NCBI GenBank assembly: GCA_029851415.1
Contig: CM056743.1
Location: 36,038,714-36,102,713 of the forward strand
Length of the DNA: 64,000 nt
Source: Eretmocerus hayati
Lineage: Eukaryota > Arthropoda > Insecta > Hymenoptera > Aphelinidae
Direction of reading: 5' to 3'
Shown here: positions 13,433 through 27,100 of the stretch, piece by piece
Position numbering within the stretch: the stretch's first letter is position 1
How the letters are laid out: the number at the start of each line of letters is the position of its first letter
Translations under genes and position numbers: made by a program
Notes under the pieces: generated by a model
Told to the model about the DNA's origin: nothing
Databases searched by the model: none
What the model saw: the letters and a program-made list of their open reading frames with translations, nothing else

Positions 13433-13726
13433 TCTCATTGTTCGAGCTTTTCAAAGTGGTAGAAGAGCAATGAGAGTTTACCACTGACACGCGGCTCAAG
13501 TGGCCGAATGTTCGATAGTTAGAACGTCTTTATATACGAAAGTTCATCTTCGTTAACCGTTTGCGAGAAAAGTGATTTTAACCCGCTATTTCTATTTGAT
13601 TTCTCACCATTTTTACTTTTGGCAGGTCTTTGGCCTTCTGCCGGAGATATATATATAATTAATTATGACACTCGATCGATATGATCGGATATCGTATTTA
13701 TCACTCGCGGGAATTTCAAATTATGG

Positions 13727-13874
13727 AAGTATATTTGATCGGTCTTTGCGAGTTAAAGTCAGCTGGTATTTCTGAAATTGATCGAGAGTGGAGAAAAATC
13801 GATTCTCGATTGATGCCAAAAATTTCAGCAGTACCAGCTGACTTTAACTCGCAAAGACCGATCAAATATACTTC
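13727..13874. repeat. Long hairpin between two minisatellite blocks
   Basis: Two 54-base arms (13727-13780 and 13821-13874) are almost perfectly complementary and share the core GGTCTTTGCGAGTTAAAGTC. The loop is about 40 bases and can itself form a small stem (ATCGAGAGT against ATTCTCGAT). A transcript would fold into a long hairpin. The arms are longer than those of an ordinary insect pre-miRNA, so a hairpin-RNA precursor or a small fold-back insertion is as likely. Confidence 0.7.
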
Positions 13875-13879
13875 TTTAA

Positions 13880-14100
13880 TTCGAACTAGACCTAATTTAA
13901 CAGAACTAGACCGAACGAGACCTAATTACCCCGAACCAGACCGAGCTAGACCGAGCTAGACTCACTTACCGAAGTCGACCGAATTAGACTAAACCTAACC
14001 TAATCAGAAAGGAATAGACCGCATGAGAATAGGTTAGACCGAATTTGACTCAATACGCCAATCTGGACCAAACCAGACCGGACTATACCATTTCAGCCCG
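13880..14100 (+). repeat. 10-bp minisatellite, second block
   Basis: Continuation of the GAAYTAGACC array on the other side of the hairpin, with about 20 diverged units and the same orientation as the first block. Confidence 0.8.
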
Positions 14101-14210
14101 GTACTTCCCACCCCATCCCTGTCCCCATTATCATCCCCAACCATCCATCCACTCATTAATTCACCCATTCATTCATCCATGCACCCCCTACCCACCACCC
14201 TTATACAACC
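14101..14210 (+). repeat. CCAT/CCCA-rich low-complexity tract
   Basis: Pyrimidine/adenine-rich, G-poor simple sequence built from CCATCCA and CACCCA words. Similar tracts recur at about 14930-15015, 15290-15420 and 15770-15850, so the whole 14.1-15.9 kb region is a patchwork of degenerate tandem repeats without genes. Confidence 0.75.
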
Positions 14211-15564
14211 ACTTGTTATACCGGATTGAACAAATTAAATCTAGACTGCCTAGTATAACTTTGCAAGTTTTGACTTAATTTTGTTCTAAATATAAGTGTT
14301 GTGGTTTGGTGATTTTATTTAGTAATCTCTCTTTGACATTCATTAAAGTAAAATATTCTGATAGTAAACCTAACGGAATTGTTGCAAAGCGTTGCAAGCA
14401 ATAACTGGGTGCTTACTTCTTGAAGTTACCAAATGAGAATTTCAAGTATGCCAACATCCTATTCTTTCGTCTCATTCCATCACCAGCGTTGCCAGAAATC
14501 AGTCAGTCCCCTGTATAAAACAGCTACACTTTACAAAAGCAATGAATGCGCACACATTGCATGTAATATCAATCAATAAAGAACGCACGAACCATCAGAA
14601 GCCAATAGGATCTGGCATTTAAAGATATTTGACTTTGAGAATACTTATATTGTAGAGCTCGAAACATGTCATCAATGAATGATCTATTTCCACTATGTTT
14701 TCTTAGCATGCACCCTTGTGGGCAATACCAAAGTCTGTAACTCTAAAGCCCTTGAGCATCCAACTGTAAACCTTCAGATATCATCTTTGGGGGTTGGATG
14801 AGACTGTTCACCAAAACCAGAGACCTACATCTCGTGCACCCCTGGTTAGCTCAAATCGATATAAGTTGCGCAAAAAATTTACGTTATTTTTGTGCCTCCA
14901 CGCTACTTCTCTGTACCATTGCCATAATCCATAACCCATCACTCACCAACCTACCCATGACCCATACGACCACCCGACCACGGAACCAGCCACCCATCTA
15001 CCCACTCATCCACCTACCCATGATATTTCAGTCCTTCCACATAGGCAACCAGATACGCGGGATCCGGACGAACAAAATTTAGACTGGCGCTTAATTATTG
15101 GAAAAAAAATTCGATGATACAATTACATTGGAATGCCTAACAGAGTATCCGAAATTACACACGACGTAACCAGTGAATGAATCGAACAACCTTTCACGTA
15201 ACTCCGAATCGAACAATCTGCTGTAACCCTTCATAACTCCATTCCTCACGACTCAATTCCTCATAACACATTCCCACCAATTCACCAACCCGTGTCCCAC
15301 ACGGCCACTGTTCCACTTACCCCATGACCCATACGACCACTCGATCACAGACCCACTCATCGACCTATCACCCACGGATTCACCAACCTGCTCATGACCC
15401 ATACGGTCACCCAATCACCGAATAAAACCCAACCGGGACAAACTAGAACAAACTACACCGGATGAGGCTTAGGTACACGTAATTAGACTTAATTCCAGCA
15501 TTTCTATTCCCATGACCATGCCTCATTTCTGATAATTTATTCCTATCACAGACTTCGCAAAACT

Positions 15565-15720
15565 CGTTCCTCATAAATCAGGTTCCTCATGACCCGAGTT
15601 CCTCATGACCCGAGTTCCTCATAACTCGAGTTCCTCATAACTCGATTTCCTCATGACTCGAGTTCCTCATGACTCGAGTTGCTCATAACCTGAGTTCCTC
15701 ATAACTCATGACTCGTTCTT
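15565..15720 (+). repeat. 16-bp minisatellite, unit GTTCCTCATGACYCGA
   Basis: Nine to ten tandem copies of a 16-bp unit. Variants differ mainly at CATGACC/CATAACT, and the register is constant. No coding potential. Confidence 0.85.
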
Positions 15721-16207
15721 CAGAGGTGTTATACCTCATTCTCCATAATTCGTGCCTCATACCTCATAGCAATCCATCCATCCATCCATCCATTGACTCA
15801 CCCACCCACCACCCTCCCCAACCATCCACCCACCCATTACACTTCACCCCTTCCGAAAAGGCGACCCGATGTGCGGCATGTGGACGGACAAATTTTGCCT
15901 GGCTCCTTAATTGTTATAAAATAATATCCCTCGCTCGGGCTCTTGTCACGCATTCCGGGCCTGAAACTAATGGAAATAAGTTTGGGTTTATGCTGTACCT
16001 TAATGAGAAAATGTAAGCAGAATTTTTTCCTTCACAATCGCAGGTCAGTCGACAAACGATTACCTATCTGACGGACCAAAACAGTACTGCATATTAAGAC
16101 ACTTAGGTACGCGAACAAACATTGAGTAGAGTGATAAAGAACTTGCTTCTCGAAATGTAAGTCCATTACAGGAACCGTGTAAAATACCGCAATAATACTC
16201 GTATGTA

Positions 16208-17278
16208 CACGGTGTCTGAGAAGTAAGATCTTGGAAATGGTTGGGAATCACGGGAAACCTTGGAATACGTGTCCCCTCATTTAGATGGTAATATTAGATG
16301 ATGACCTTGGTTTTGAGCTTGGAGGTCATTTTCAAGGTTATTCGGAGGTTAATCGATTTTTGACTTCAGATTCTGATAGAGCGTGGAAAATTATAAAACT
16401 TTCGTCGGAAACGGTTTTTTATCCGACTTGACCTTGGCGAGTTACATGAAGGTCAATACCAGTCGACGGTAACCACCGTCGCTCGGAGAGGAAGCATTTC
16501 ATCGAAAAATGTTTGTTATCAAAATCGTTCTTGATCGCGGCTGAAATGATTTCGTGACCTTAGTTTTAACCTTAAAGGTCATTCTCAAAGTCATCTGGAG
16601 CCAGTTCGATCTTTTTCAAATGGAAACAGAAACTTATGACCTCGGATTCTGATAGAGCGTAAAAAATTACGAAAATCTTGTCTGTAACACTCTTTGATCC
16701 AACTTGACCTTGGCGGGGTGAACGGAAGGCAATGTGACGGTCACATTGTGACCTCCTAAGGTCAAGTTGGATCAAAAAGTGTTACAGACAAGATTTTCAT
16801 AATTTTTCAGACTCTTTCCGAATGCGAGGTCAAAAGTAGCTGTTTCTATTTGAAAAAAGTCAAGTCTACCTCCAATTGACCTTAAGAATGACCTCCAAAG
16901 CCAAAACTCAAGTCACTTATTCTCGCTGTGGTCCTAAAAATTCTATCCCAAACATTTTTCGATGAAATACTGACTCTCCGAGCTACGGTGGTTACCATCT
17001 ACCCGTGTTGACCTCCATTCACCTCACCAAGGCCAAGTAGGACCAAAAAACGTTTGAGATCCAAACATAACTACTCGCGCTCTTCCAGAATCTGAGGACT
17101 AAAGTAGGTTTTTCATTTGAAAAATTGAGTTGACCTTCAAATAACCTGGAAAATGATCCCTAAGGTCACCACCTGATATCCCCTTCCAAATAAGGGGACA
17201 CGTGTTCTGGGGTTCCCCCCGATTCCCATCAACCATTTTTTGAAAAAAACAGGGGGTACTTACTTTTTGGACATCCTG
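16208..17278. mobile_element. Tc1/mariner-like fold-back element (1.07 kb palindrome)
   Basis: The ends CACGGTGTCTG and the complement of CAGGATGTCCA are inverted, both followed by AAGTAAG-like sequence. They are directly bordered by TA on each side (16206-16207, 17279-17280), the target duplication of the Tc1/mariner superfamily. The inverted similarity runs through almost the whole element and meets near 16740, where GTGACGGTCACATTGTGAC forms the hairpin tip. Recurring TGACCTT/AAGGTCA words occur along both arms. No transposase ORF is present, so it would be mobilised in trans if at all. Confidence 0.8.
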
Positions 17279-17280
17279 TA

Positions 17281-18123
17281 ATAAGTATTATGGTGAAAAC
17301 TTTCATATTTTGAATGCTAAGATCCAGAAGTTGAAAATCAATGTTCGACATGTCTGCGTGGCCTTCTTTAGTCGGTTTTGCATATTCAATGATGATCTTC
17401 GATAAAACTACGGAGGAAATTTTCTCAGAACCAGTGAGCAAGAATCATGATTTATATGCACTGTAGAACTGACATCATATGAATGGTTAATGATAATATT
17501 TATTGCACGAGAATACAAAAGAGGAAGTTATCTGCGTCTACGTGGTGGGCCCAGATGTGGCAATCCCACTCAAAAACATCTTCTAAACACCATTCTGCAG
17601 TCTCTTCTAGGCTCACGCACCCATATTTTTTTCGGACACGAAAATTACTGAGAAAATAATCTACTTCTGGATGTTTATTGCGTTTGGCATGAAATTATGT
17701 GACAGTGGAGTCCGAAGAAATGTGAAATTTGAATTTAGACGGTCATTTCGGGTTGGAAGAATATGCTTCAGACCACCGAACAGATAAAGACACTTTTCCG
17801 CACGAGATGCATATGACTTATTGCTGGAAATGGAGCAAATGCGCTCTTTCGGGCTGCTCTCGCGCAGCGAGGCTTTTGATACAGGAAACTGATGCATATT
17901 GAAATTGAACTGACATTTTGTTCTTAAAGCGAATTAGGGGATGTACATACTGTAGTGATTTCGAAGAAAATTCTTAGTCCTAGTAAAAAAAGTTCCATGA
18001 CGGGAATGAAGAACATGGTTCTGAGGCTGAACTGACTTTTCGGGTCAGAAAACATTTGGAAAATAATTGGTTTAATAATATTGTATTTTGAAGGGAAAAA
18101 AGATTCCAATACAATACACGTAG
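17281..18123. other. Unassigned sequence upstream of the first recognisable GPCR exon
   Basis: Short ORFs only. GPCR signal peptide and first-half Cache exons might lie here or further upstream, but I could not identify them. Confidence 0.4.
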
Positions 18124-21100
18124 AAAAATTCAAGTGGATTGGTTTGGAGCTTGCTCGTCAAAATGGATGGTCATACATACAATTTCCATTTCAACTCGCG
18201 CGATGAAAACTGCTATCAAAATTGGATAATTCTACCTGTGTACTACATGCTCGACAAATCAGTGTCCAGAGATGAGCAATTACAATCTCAGATTTACCAA
18301 ATGATGCGAGATCATAATTATCTCGTTGAATTGTCATACACATCTGGAATTTTGCTAATTATCCTTTCAGGATATCACACATATACGCACAACGAGAGCA
18401 GCCACTCAGAACGAGAGACGGATGAGATATTAACTGTTCGTTACGAGGATGGTCGTTGGTCAAAACCCTACTATGACTGCGGTGGTGGCAACATATGGAT
18501 GCTAACATATACAGTTCCATTCTTTGGCTATGTCAATAACACTTATTATTTCAAGTGAGTATATCTTCTTTATATATGCTTCGCCTTAAAATGTGTAACA
18601 AGTATAATACTACAAGCAAGAAGGATTTGGCAAGAAGCGCGCCTCTTGAAATTCTACTTACATATACGATGATGATGCTTGCTTGCATGCGCTTCGACGT
18701 TCGCGGAATTCAATTTGTCGCCATACTTGAGATGGAAATGGGTGCGCCTCTTCACTGTTATGAATCTCAAAAGGCCCAATTAGAGAAAAGAAGTGTACCT
18801 AATTTGCCCCCACTGTTTTTGTTTTGTTCACCATTTTGGCCCATATCAACATTTTCCAACGTATCTGAGTTCATTTTAAAGCTTGTTTCAAGACTTACAA
18901 GATGAGTTGCGAAGTAAGTCTAATCTAACTAACAAAGGGAGGACAAGGTGTCCGGATCACCAACCTTGTCCAAATTTTTTTCACGGTTTTGTACTAAGTA
19001 TCTACAATATGAAGAATCCAGAGTAACTCTGTCAAATTGGCCTCCTGTCCAAAGATACAGCCACTGAGATTGAGTAATTAGGCTCATGTTAAAAAGTTGT
19101 ATACATAGATATACTAGCAATGTTAATCTTTTTGGCTGTAGCTCTGAACGGAAAGCCCATTTGACGGAGTTACTCTAAATTCTCCATATTCTAAATGGTA
19201 CCAAACTGTGAAAAAATTTTGGGGATGATTGGCGACCCGGATACCTGGCCCTCCCCTGGTAAGTGAAGTCGAGCCAAGTATCTTAGTTTGTGCAGAAATA
19301 TATTTTTTGGGAATTCCCAAGAGAATATTTCTAATTTGAGCCCACCGTGTAAAAGAGGCCTATTTCTCCAAAATTTTATTATTCTTCGTAGAGTTCCAAT
19401 TCTACGATATTCCAATATCTCGGCTTCCCGGAATCTAAGGGACACGATCTATAGCTAATTATGCAGCCCTTTCTAAGCTCTTTCCAATTTTTTGGAATAC
19501 ATCGACGGATTTCCACGAGCTGGAGATCAAATTCAGAAAAAATAGTTGGGGCATATTAGGCATACTGCACTTTTCTTAGTATTACGCTCGTATAATAGCT
19601 GAGAAATCGAGATTTTGAATTTCTGCAAAAGCCATTACAAAGTTAAAATAAAAACAAAGAAAAAGAGTTCAAAGTAAGTTGGAATGGTGGAGCCAATCTT
19701 TCTTAGCGTCAATTCTACTGACTGAAAACAAAAAAATTAAAAGTTGCGAATAGCTTTGCTGCTGCTCTATTTTAAGATCTTGAGTGGGGAAAAATGAGGC
19801 ACACTTACTTTATCCATTATGGTCGTCTGATAGGTAATTACGTCAATAGTAAGCAGTGGTATGTAACCGCAGATATCGATAGGCGCACGTCCTCTTGGTC
19901 ACTTTCCCGATTAAAAAATATTTACATATATACATCCTCATTAGTTCATTTATCGGTTTATGCTTCTACAGTAAGAAGTGTTGGCTTTTCTTATAAATTA
20001 GTGGCACTGCTTTCGATTTTGATGAGATAAATTGGCCATATTTCTAATTTTTAGCATCTGAATAATCGTATACAATCATATTAGGTTGAGATTTCGGATA
20101 ATCGAATTCCGTATTGAATTTTTCGAGCGTGAAAACTCTATATACCCCCGATGAGTTCAAAGTGACGTCGTATGATTGCTCACGTTATTCGCCAACAAAA
20201 CATTCACTCTTTTATTATTTGAAATCTTTCATTGAGGCGGATTAAGAGAATTACAGTTCCTCCTAGAATTGATTCCTCCATGTGAATTCGGTAAAATTCC
20301 ATTCCCCTCTTCTTTCCTGGATTTCATTCTTTTTACGTGTACTTCGAAATATTTTGACAGAGACGAACTCAAACATTCACTGGAAGTGAAGTCGAATCCC
20401 ATTTTTTCGATACTTTTCCCCGCGGTAACGGGATGAATGCATATATAAATAACTGCATAGATGAATATAGACAAATAACGATTAATAAACTTAGATAAAC
20501 GTATATGGAGACATCCGTTCATTTCCAACTAACAATGCTTACTATTTATACGCGGTGTATTTGTGCAAACGATTTCCGGAATATGTATTTCGGAAATGCT
20601 CTGATATCATTCCCACCCTTGATATCCTAAAATCTGAGAATTCCTCGGAAATCAACTATATCGTATGATGAATTTCCTTTTGAAATCATGTAATCATAGA
20701 ACGTTATCACAGAAAAATGAATTGTTAAAAATCTTTTTTTTTACTGATTCTTTCGTTTCTTCTGATTTACAGAGGCACTAGTGGCATTGACATAGATCTT
20801 CGAAGAGTGGACATTGATCAGTGTCCATTACCATTGGGATCTAAGCAGTTGAACATATTCGCTGCAAGCGATAAATGCAAAAACAGGACAACACAGGTTC
20901 AATTATTTTCTGAATACGATTGACTTCCACAACCTTTTTCTTCTGTCAGATATCTGAATTTTGAACTAAATTTTTTTTCTACTGACGTTCAAGCATTTTT
21001 GAGGAATGATTCAGCTTGAACAAGAAAGTTGTGATCTCGAAAAATATTGATTTTGATGAATACAAAAATCCGAGCACACCTATACGAAATTTTTGAGGAA

Positions 21101-24100
21101 TGCAAGAATTATTTGTATTTTCAATCGAGACGCGCTTACATATGTTGCTTTTATTCGGTGTGTATTAAAGTACCTTGTTCATTACAAAGATATTAGTACC
21201 ACATGGAGTACAATCTTTGCTGAATCATTCATTCAGTTCTCAAAATTAGAGTAAGGGCTTTTCACAAAGAAAATTTTCTAGAAGCTTTTCGCATGAAGAG
21301 ACAGCAACAACTAAAAAATTCTTATTGAGAAGAAAATTAAAGTTTCTTTTTTTGACAAAGCTTAGCACTCAGGACTCGTTACTTGAAATTTCGTTAATAA
21401 TTACCAACGCGTCTGGTTAGAAGTAGGTAGTACATCAGAATTTTCTACATCAAAGATATCTCGAAGAGCTACTTCAATTTGTATGAAGCTCTAGTGAAAT
21501 TATTTTTTTTACAAGTACAGTTTGTAAGAATTGTATCTTCCTCTAGAATATGCCATGGCAGGGTCTGTATATTTACAAGTTCTTTTATCAAGGATTTTCA
21601 AACTATTTGTTGCAACCGATATTTTCAAAGTCGAGAATTTATTGAAATTCTCGATCATAATTTCGTAATCGGAAAAGAAAAAAATGTGCTCCAACAAAAA
21701 TTGATAAATTCCTTTTTAGTGTGTAGCTATTCCTGGCTTGGGATTCCGAAGAGGTAGCTATCGATGCATTTGCAAACGAGGCTTCTACTATCCAAATATA
21801 TACTCGCTCAAACGATATTACAATGGTACAGTTATAGAAGAAGAGTACGAGAAATTAATTATGGTAAGTGGAAACCCTTAATCTTACACATTTTTCCCGA
21901 GTTTACACTGTATCCATCATCGATATGAATTACATTCTGCGGAGTAATCTCTTTTGATGGACCCGCGTGGAAACGAATAAGTCGTTCCAACGACTTGTTG
22001 AAAAAGTCCAATATTCGTTTCATTATGTGAAATCATTCCGAATGACTCGATGCGATGACTCATTTGGTAAATTTTTTTTCACTGTAATTGCAATCTTCTA
22101 CAGAAAATAGGTCAGTGACATCAAATAACTTTTTTGCAACTGTGTGCGCGAAGTTGTAAAAAAATGAGACTTCTCTTCATTATTTACAGTGCGAGAAGTA
22201 ATGCGTGAATGACTTCTCGCACAGTTTTACATTTACGCACTGATGAAGTGTGCGTAAATGTAACTTCTCGCTCTAATGCATTTTCATTCACGCACAGTTC
22301 CAAAATATGATGTCACGTCATTCCTCTGAATTTGTCTTTTCTTGAAAACTTCTTTCTCAAGATGATCTTGCTCGGACAGTGGTGCATTTAATTACAACTT
22401 CGCGCACAGTTGCAAAAAATAGTATACGCAACACGTGCGAGAAGTTTCCGCACACGTTGCCAACTCGCGCGAGAAGTAACATTTACGCACACTTCGAAAC
22501 TTCTCGCACACCTAGAAGTACATATTTACGCACGCTCGCTTCGCGAGCATGCGTAAATGTGTTCTTCTGGGTGTGCGAGAAGTTTCGAAGTGTGCGTAAA
22601 TGTTACTTCTCGCACTCGTTTGGCAACTTGTGCGGAAATTGACCTTCTCGCACTTGTTACGTAATATACTATTATTTTAAAATTTTCTTGACGAGTTGTT
22701 TCAATGAGTCACTTAGAATGACTCCACATAATGAAACGAACATTGGAATCGTTCAACGAGTCATTCATGAACGACTCATTTGTTTTCACGCGGGGACCAA
22801 CCGATATATCTTGCAAAATGTGTGTAAATACATCAAATTCTATCCCCCACTTTCAATCGAATCTCTTGCGTTCATAAGCCTCGTGTAAATTGGATTCGCT
22901 ACATCAAACCGACAAGTCTCAAAATAGAGAGCACCCTAAGAACTTAATTATTCAAAAAATTACTTCAAGTGCCGCGCATTCCAATCTGTAATTGCAAAAT
23001 TATTGAGATACCCTCGAGTAAAAGAGTCATAGAATGAATTATTCTCAAACGGAGTGCTTGTAAAAACTTTTCTATCGAAAAGTCATTGGTAATCGAAAAA
23101 AAAGGTCAAACTTCTTCCTTCACTCAGCAAACACACCTGTCCATAACCAAGTGAGAATACACAAGGTTATACTTAAGATCCATTATCGAATTGTCGTTTC
23201 ATGTGTCTATATATATAACATAGGGTCAAAGAAGTCGATACGCTTTAGCTGGAGCTTTTGAATGTCTACCCTGTGCCGAAGGTTGTGAATCCTGTGAAGA
23301 TGGATCGCCCTGTGTTGTAACACTCAACTGGCTTCTGAGGACTATAATTCTTGTACTCGAGTGTTGCGTCATTGCATGTCTACCCACTGTAGTATTTTTT
23401 ACCTGGAAGTATGGTAATGTTAAGGTAATATAACCCTTATACCTATAGCTGTTAAGACCTTTCTTGAGTGATTTGTGGTACTGTAGACACGATTTGTGCC
23501 GATTGAAACAGATAATATAGATAACCCACTCGATCTGAAATAATTAATCTTGATTTAACGAATTGAAATTGAGCCTCAGAGTTTCGATCAATGGACACGA
23601 ATTTTTCAGATAAAAGTTCGCAGATATTCAATTGCAATTTTATTGAAACATTCGATTGAGTGTAATTAACTTTTGATAAGCGCGGTGGCATCATATAGTG
23701 TGGGAGACCAACTTTTTTTTGGCTCAAGAGTAAAACTTTGGAGCTATTGAACTTTTGATCTAAAAAAATTTTTGAACTTCCCCAGTGTGGGCTGAGCTTG
23801 TCCTGTTCTGCAGTCATCGTAAATTGAAAGACGTAGATAGATTCAATGAGGTCAATTAATCTCGACTTTTCACATAATTTACATCAATACTTTCGAACTC
23901 TGAATTTTATGAACTGCTTTAGCGTATAGGTAAAATCTCAAAGACAGGTACACTCACTGTTTTGATATCGTGACTGAATTCAGGGATAAATAAAAAAAAA
24001 CGAACATTCAAATTTCCGGATGCCGCGAAATTGGATATTCTGTCAGGAATGTCTGAACAGATTTTCACAAAGTCGAGTAATGATGAATGCTAGAAGCATG

Positions 24101-27100
24101 ACATATCACCATTTTTAACAAGTATTTAGGTCAGCACTGAATTTGTTATGTGGGAGAAAGACACCGGAAATTTATTTAAAATTTTATTGCTGACTGAAAG
24201 TCCGAATTTTGATCAACCCTCGGGTGTTTCACCAAATTCTCTTCAGTTTTGCTTTGTGTTAACATGACTCCTACCCTGTTTAAGCTTCTAAAAACTACTT
24301 TTTCCACTTAAAACTTTTCGAATTTGCTCTTTGTCACTTTTTGTTTTGTCTGGTTGAATATTATTTACAATGACCAGAAGGGCAAGAGTATACAAATACT
24401 TTCCGTATAGCATTTTGAGCACAAAATATGAATCACGTACCATGACACTTTTGGAATTGATGACCATTCATAGTTATTGAGTTTTGATATAAAAAAGCAA
24501 TGTTGTCGGAAAAACGATTTCTCATTCAAATTTCCAAATTTAGGTCGTTCGAGCGGCTAGTCCAGTATTACTCCGTGTTATCGTCCTTGGAGCATTTTTT
24601 ATATATTGCACAGTAAGTAACTGATCATAAAATGGATCTTCAATTTTCAATAATGATTTTTTCATTGCTGAGCATTGATGTGGAATTTTGATGTCAAAAC
24701 AAGACTGAAATGGTATTTGAAATTTGTATTTAATTCGATAGTATTCAATAACATGACAATAGGTTTGAAAAACGAAATGCTGCTTTTGAAATATAAATTA
24801 AGTCACATGAATACTCTTTCGACCGGAATCACTGAGAATTATCCCCAATGATTGATTTTCAGTACATTTTCACTGATTCGCATTGAATCTTGCTGCGAAT
24901 CAGTGAAAATTCACTGCTCACTAGTGGTCGGAAACGATTTTTACTGATTTTGTCGGAGAGAGTAAAATTACAATAAAATTTACTCATACAGTACGAGATA
25001 TGTTTTCAATGATCGGATGCTGAAAAATCAATACTCTCAATTCATTCAGAACATTTTTTATTCAAGCAATAGAGATGATCCTTCATGACTATCTTTTTTC
25101 AGACAATAGTGATGTACCCCAGACCAAATATTGTTACTTGTACGGCACGAGTTTGGCTGAGAGAAATAGGTTTCTCGTTGACCTACGGTGCTCTAATGTT
25201 AAAAACGTGGAGGTAATTTTCATGACCTAAATAATATTATAAAGTTTGTCCAACAACTCAAATTAGAGTTTATTAATAAAGTTACGAGATGCTCAAAGTT
25301 GTCCGTATCACTCTTTCGAATTTTTATGGAAGCTCATCATGGGTGTCATTTGAATTTCCCAGTGAAAAAAATTTTCCCTTCTCTATAAGAACTCTAATTT
25401 GAGTATCGATTCCTTTTCGTATGCTACTTCTGAAAAAAATCAGATGGTGCTAGTATCTGATTCGTAATTTATATACAATTATGGTAATTTTTTTTTTAAT
25501 TTTTAGGATATCGGTGATATTTCGTGTCCGTTCAGCTAAGGCTGTTAAGATAACGGATATGAATCTTCTTAAACGCTTAGGAATTATTGTTACGATATTC
25601 AGTGTGTTCCTAGGAATTCGTACGATAGTCGCACCACCGGTTGTCATAGTGGCTCGAACTGCAGATGATCTTAAGGCTTATCTGTGTCGAACCGATTGGT
25701 GGGACCACAGTTTCACAACGTGTAAGTTAGACATTTTTCATTGAATAATTTGAATTGATCGTGTAGTTTTAATCGCAACGAAAAATACTTGATCTGAAAT
25801 TCGTGTATTTCTGTATTGAAAGGATGTCCTGTACACCTTCTTGACGTTGCCTGGTTTTTTTTTGCATTTTTTGATGATTTTCAGAGGTATTGTGAATCAG
25901 GGAGTAACGCCGACTCTTTGTTGTTTTTAGAATCGGCATTATACTGACTAGATTAACGATATCTGTAAAATTCGCGGATATATTTGAAAACTCGATAATT
26001 TTGGTATCCGACATTCTCTCGAGAGCGTTGTTAGACAAGAAAATGGTTTCTATCTCTTCTAAACTTACCAATTTTTCAATTTTACAGTAGAAGTAATGTT
26101 CCTGATTTGGGGGATCAGATTATGCATTGTTGTAAGAAAAGCTCCTTCAGAATTTAATGAGAGCCGTTTTATATCTATGGCAATTTATAATGAGTTCCTC
26201 TTGTCTGTCTTCCTGAATGTATCCATGTAAGTACAACTAAATTACTATCTCCATATCTGTAGTCACTAATATTAGAATTTTGTAATAATTATGATGCCAA
26301 TATAAGCATTCAAATCTTGCATTTTAATCGCGTAAGGTTTTAAATTCTGTCTGACTCATTTCACCATGAACTTTTTCCGCAGATATCTGTACGTGTATTG
26401 CTCGTGATTCTAATGTTTGATGGTCCTTCGTTTTTTTTCGTTTCAATTTCCCTTTTCGCATAATTGCGAATGTCACAAATTCCCGTCCACTTGTAACAGA
26501 TTGAAGGCCCATGCAAAGATTTTCTATTATCCAATCTCAGTTTGAGACGCGAATACATCACTTTTCGTCCATGAAATGACCAAGTGTTAGAGTTTTCGAT
26601 GTCGCTCGGCAAACTTTTTCAAGATCATCAAATCTCAAAGTCTCTGCATTTTTCCGCAAAGAAATGTCAATTATTCTCCCAGTTCTCAAAGCGATCAAGT
26701 TTCCCGACTATCGTCTCGTGAAACTTTGTAGAAAAAAATGAAGTCCATCGTGAGAATGATGATTACCGAAATTTTGTCATAAACTTCTGGTGAAAAAGTT
26801 GAAATCATTTTTTCCTTCAGACTTTGCATTTTCATATTCTCCGAGATTTTCATTCTGACATTTGAAAAAATCACAAGGATTCGAATTGGATACTCAAATA
26901 GAACAGAGGAGGAGTAAATGGAAGACGAAAAATGACAAGTTTTATATTTCCGCCATTTCAGGTTCTTCTTACAATCTCCAGCCAACCCAGATCTACTGTA
27001 CATCATATTTTTCTGTCATACTCAACTTACAGTCACACTTCTACTTGCCCTCATTTTTGGAAGCAAGGTGAGATTGTTATACAGAATATGTTTCTTTGAA

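Noticed and set aside
13055..15720. CRISPR-like array
   Set aside because: Direct tandem minisatellites without unique spacers, in a eukaryotic genome.
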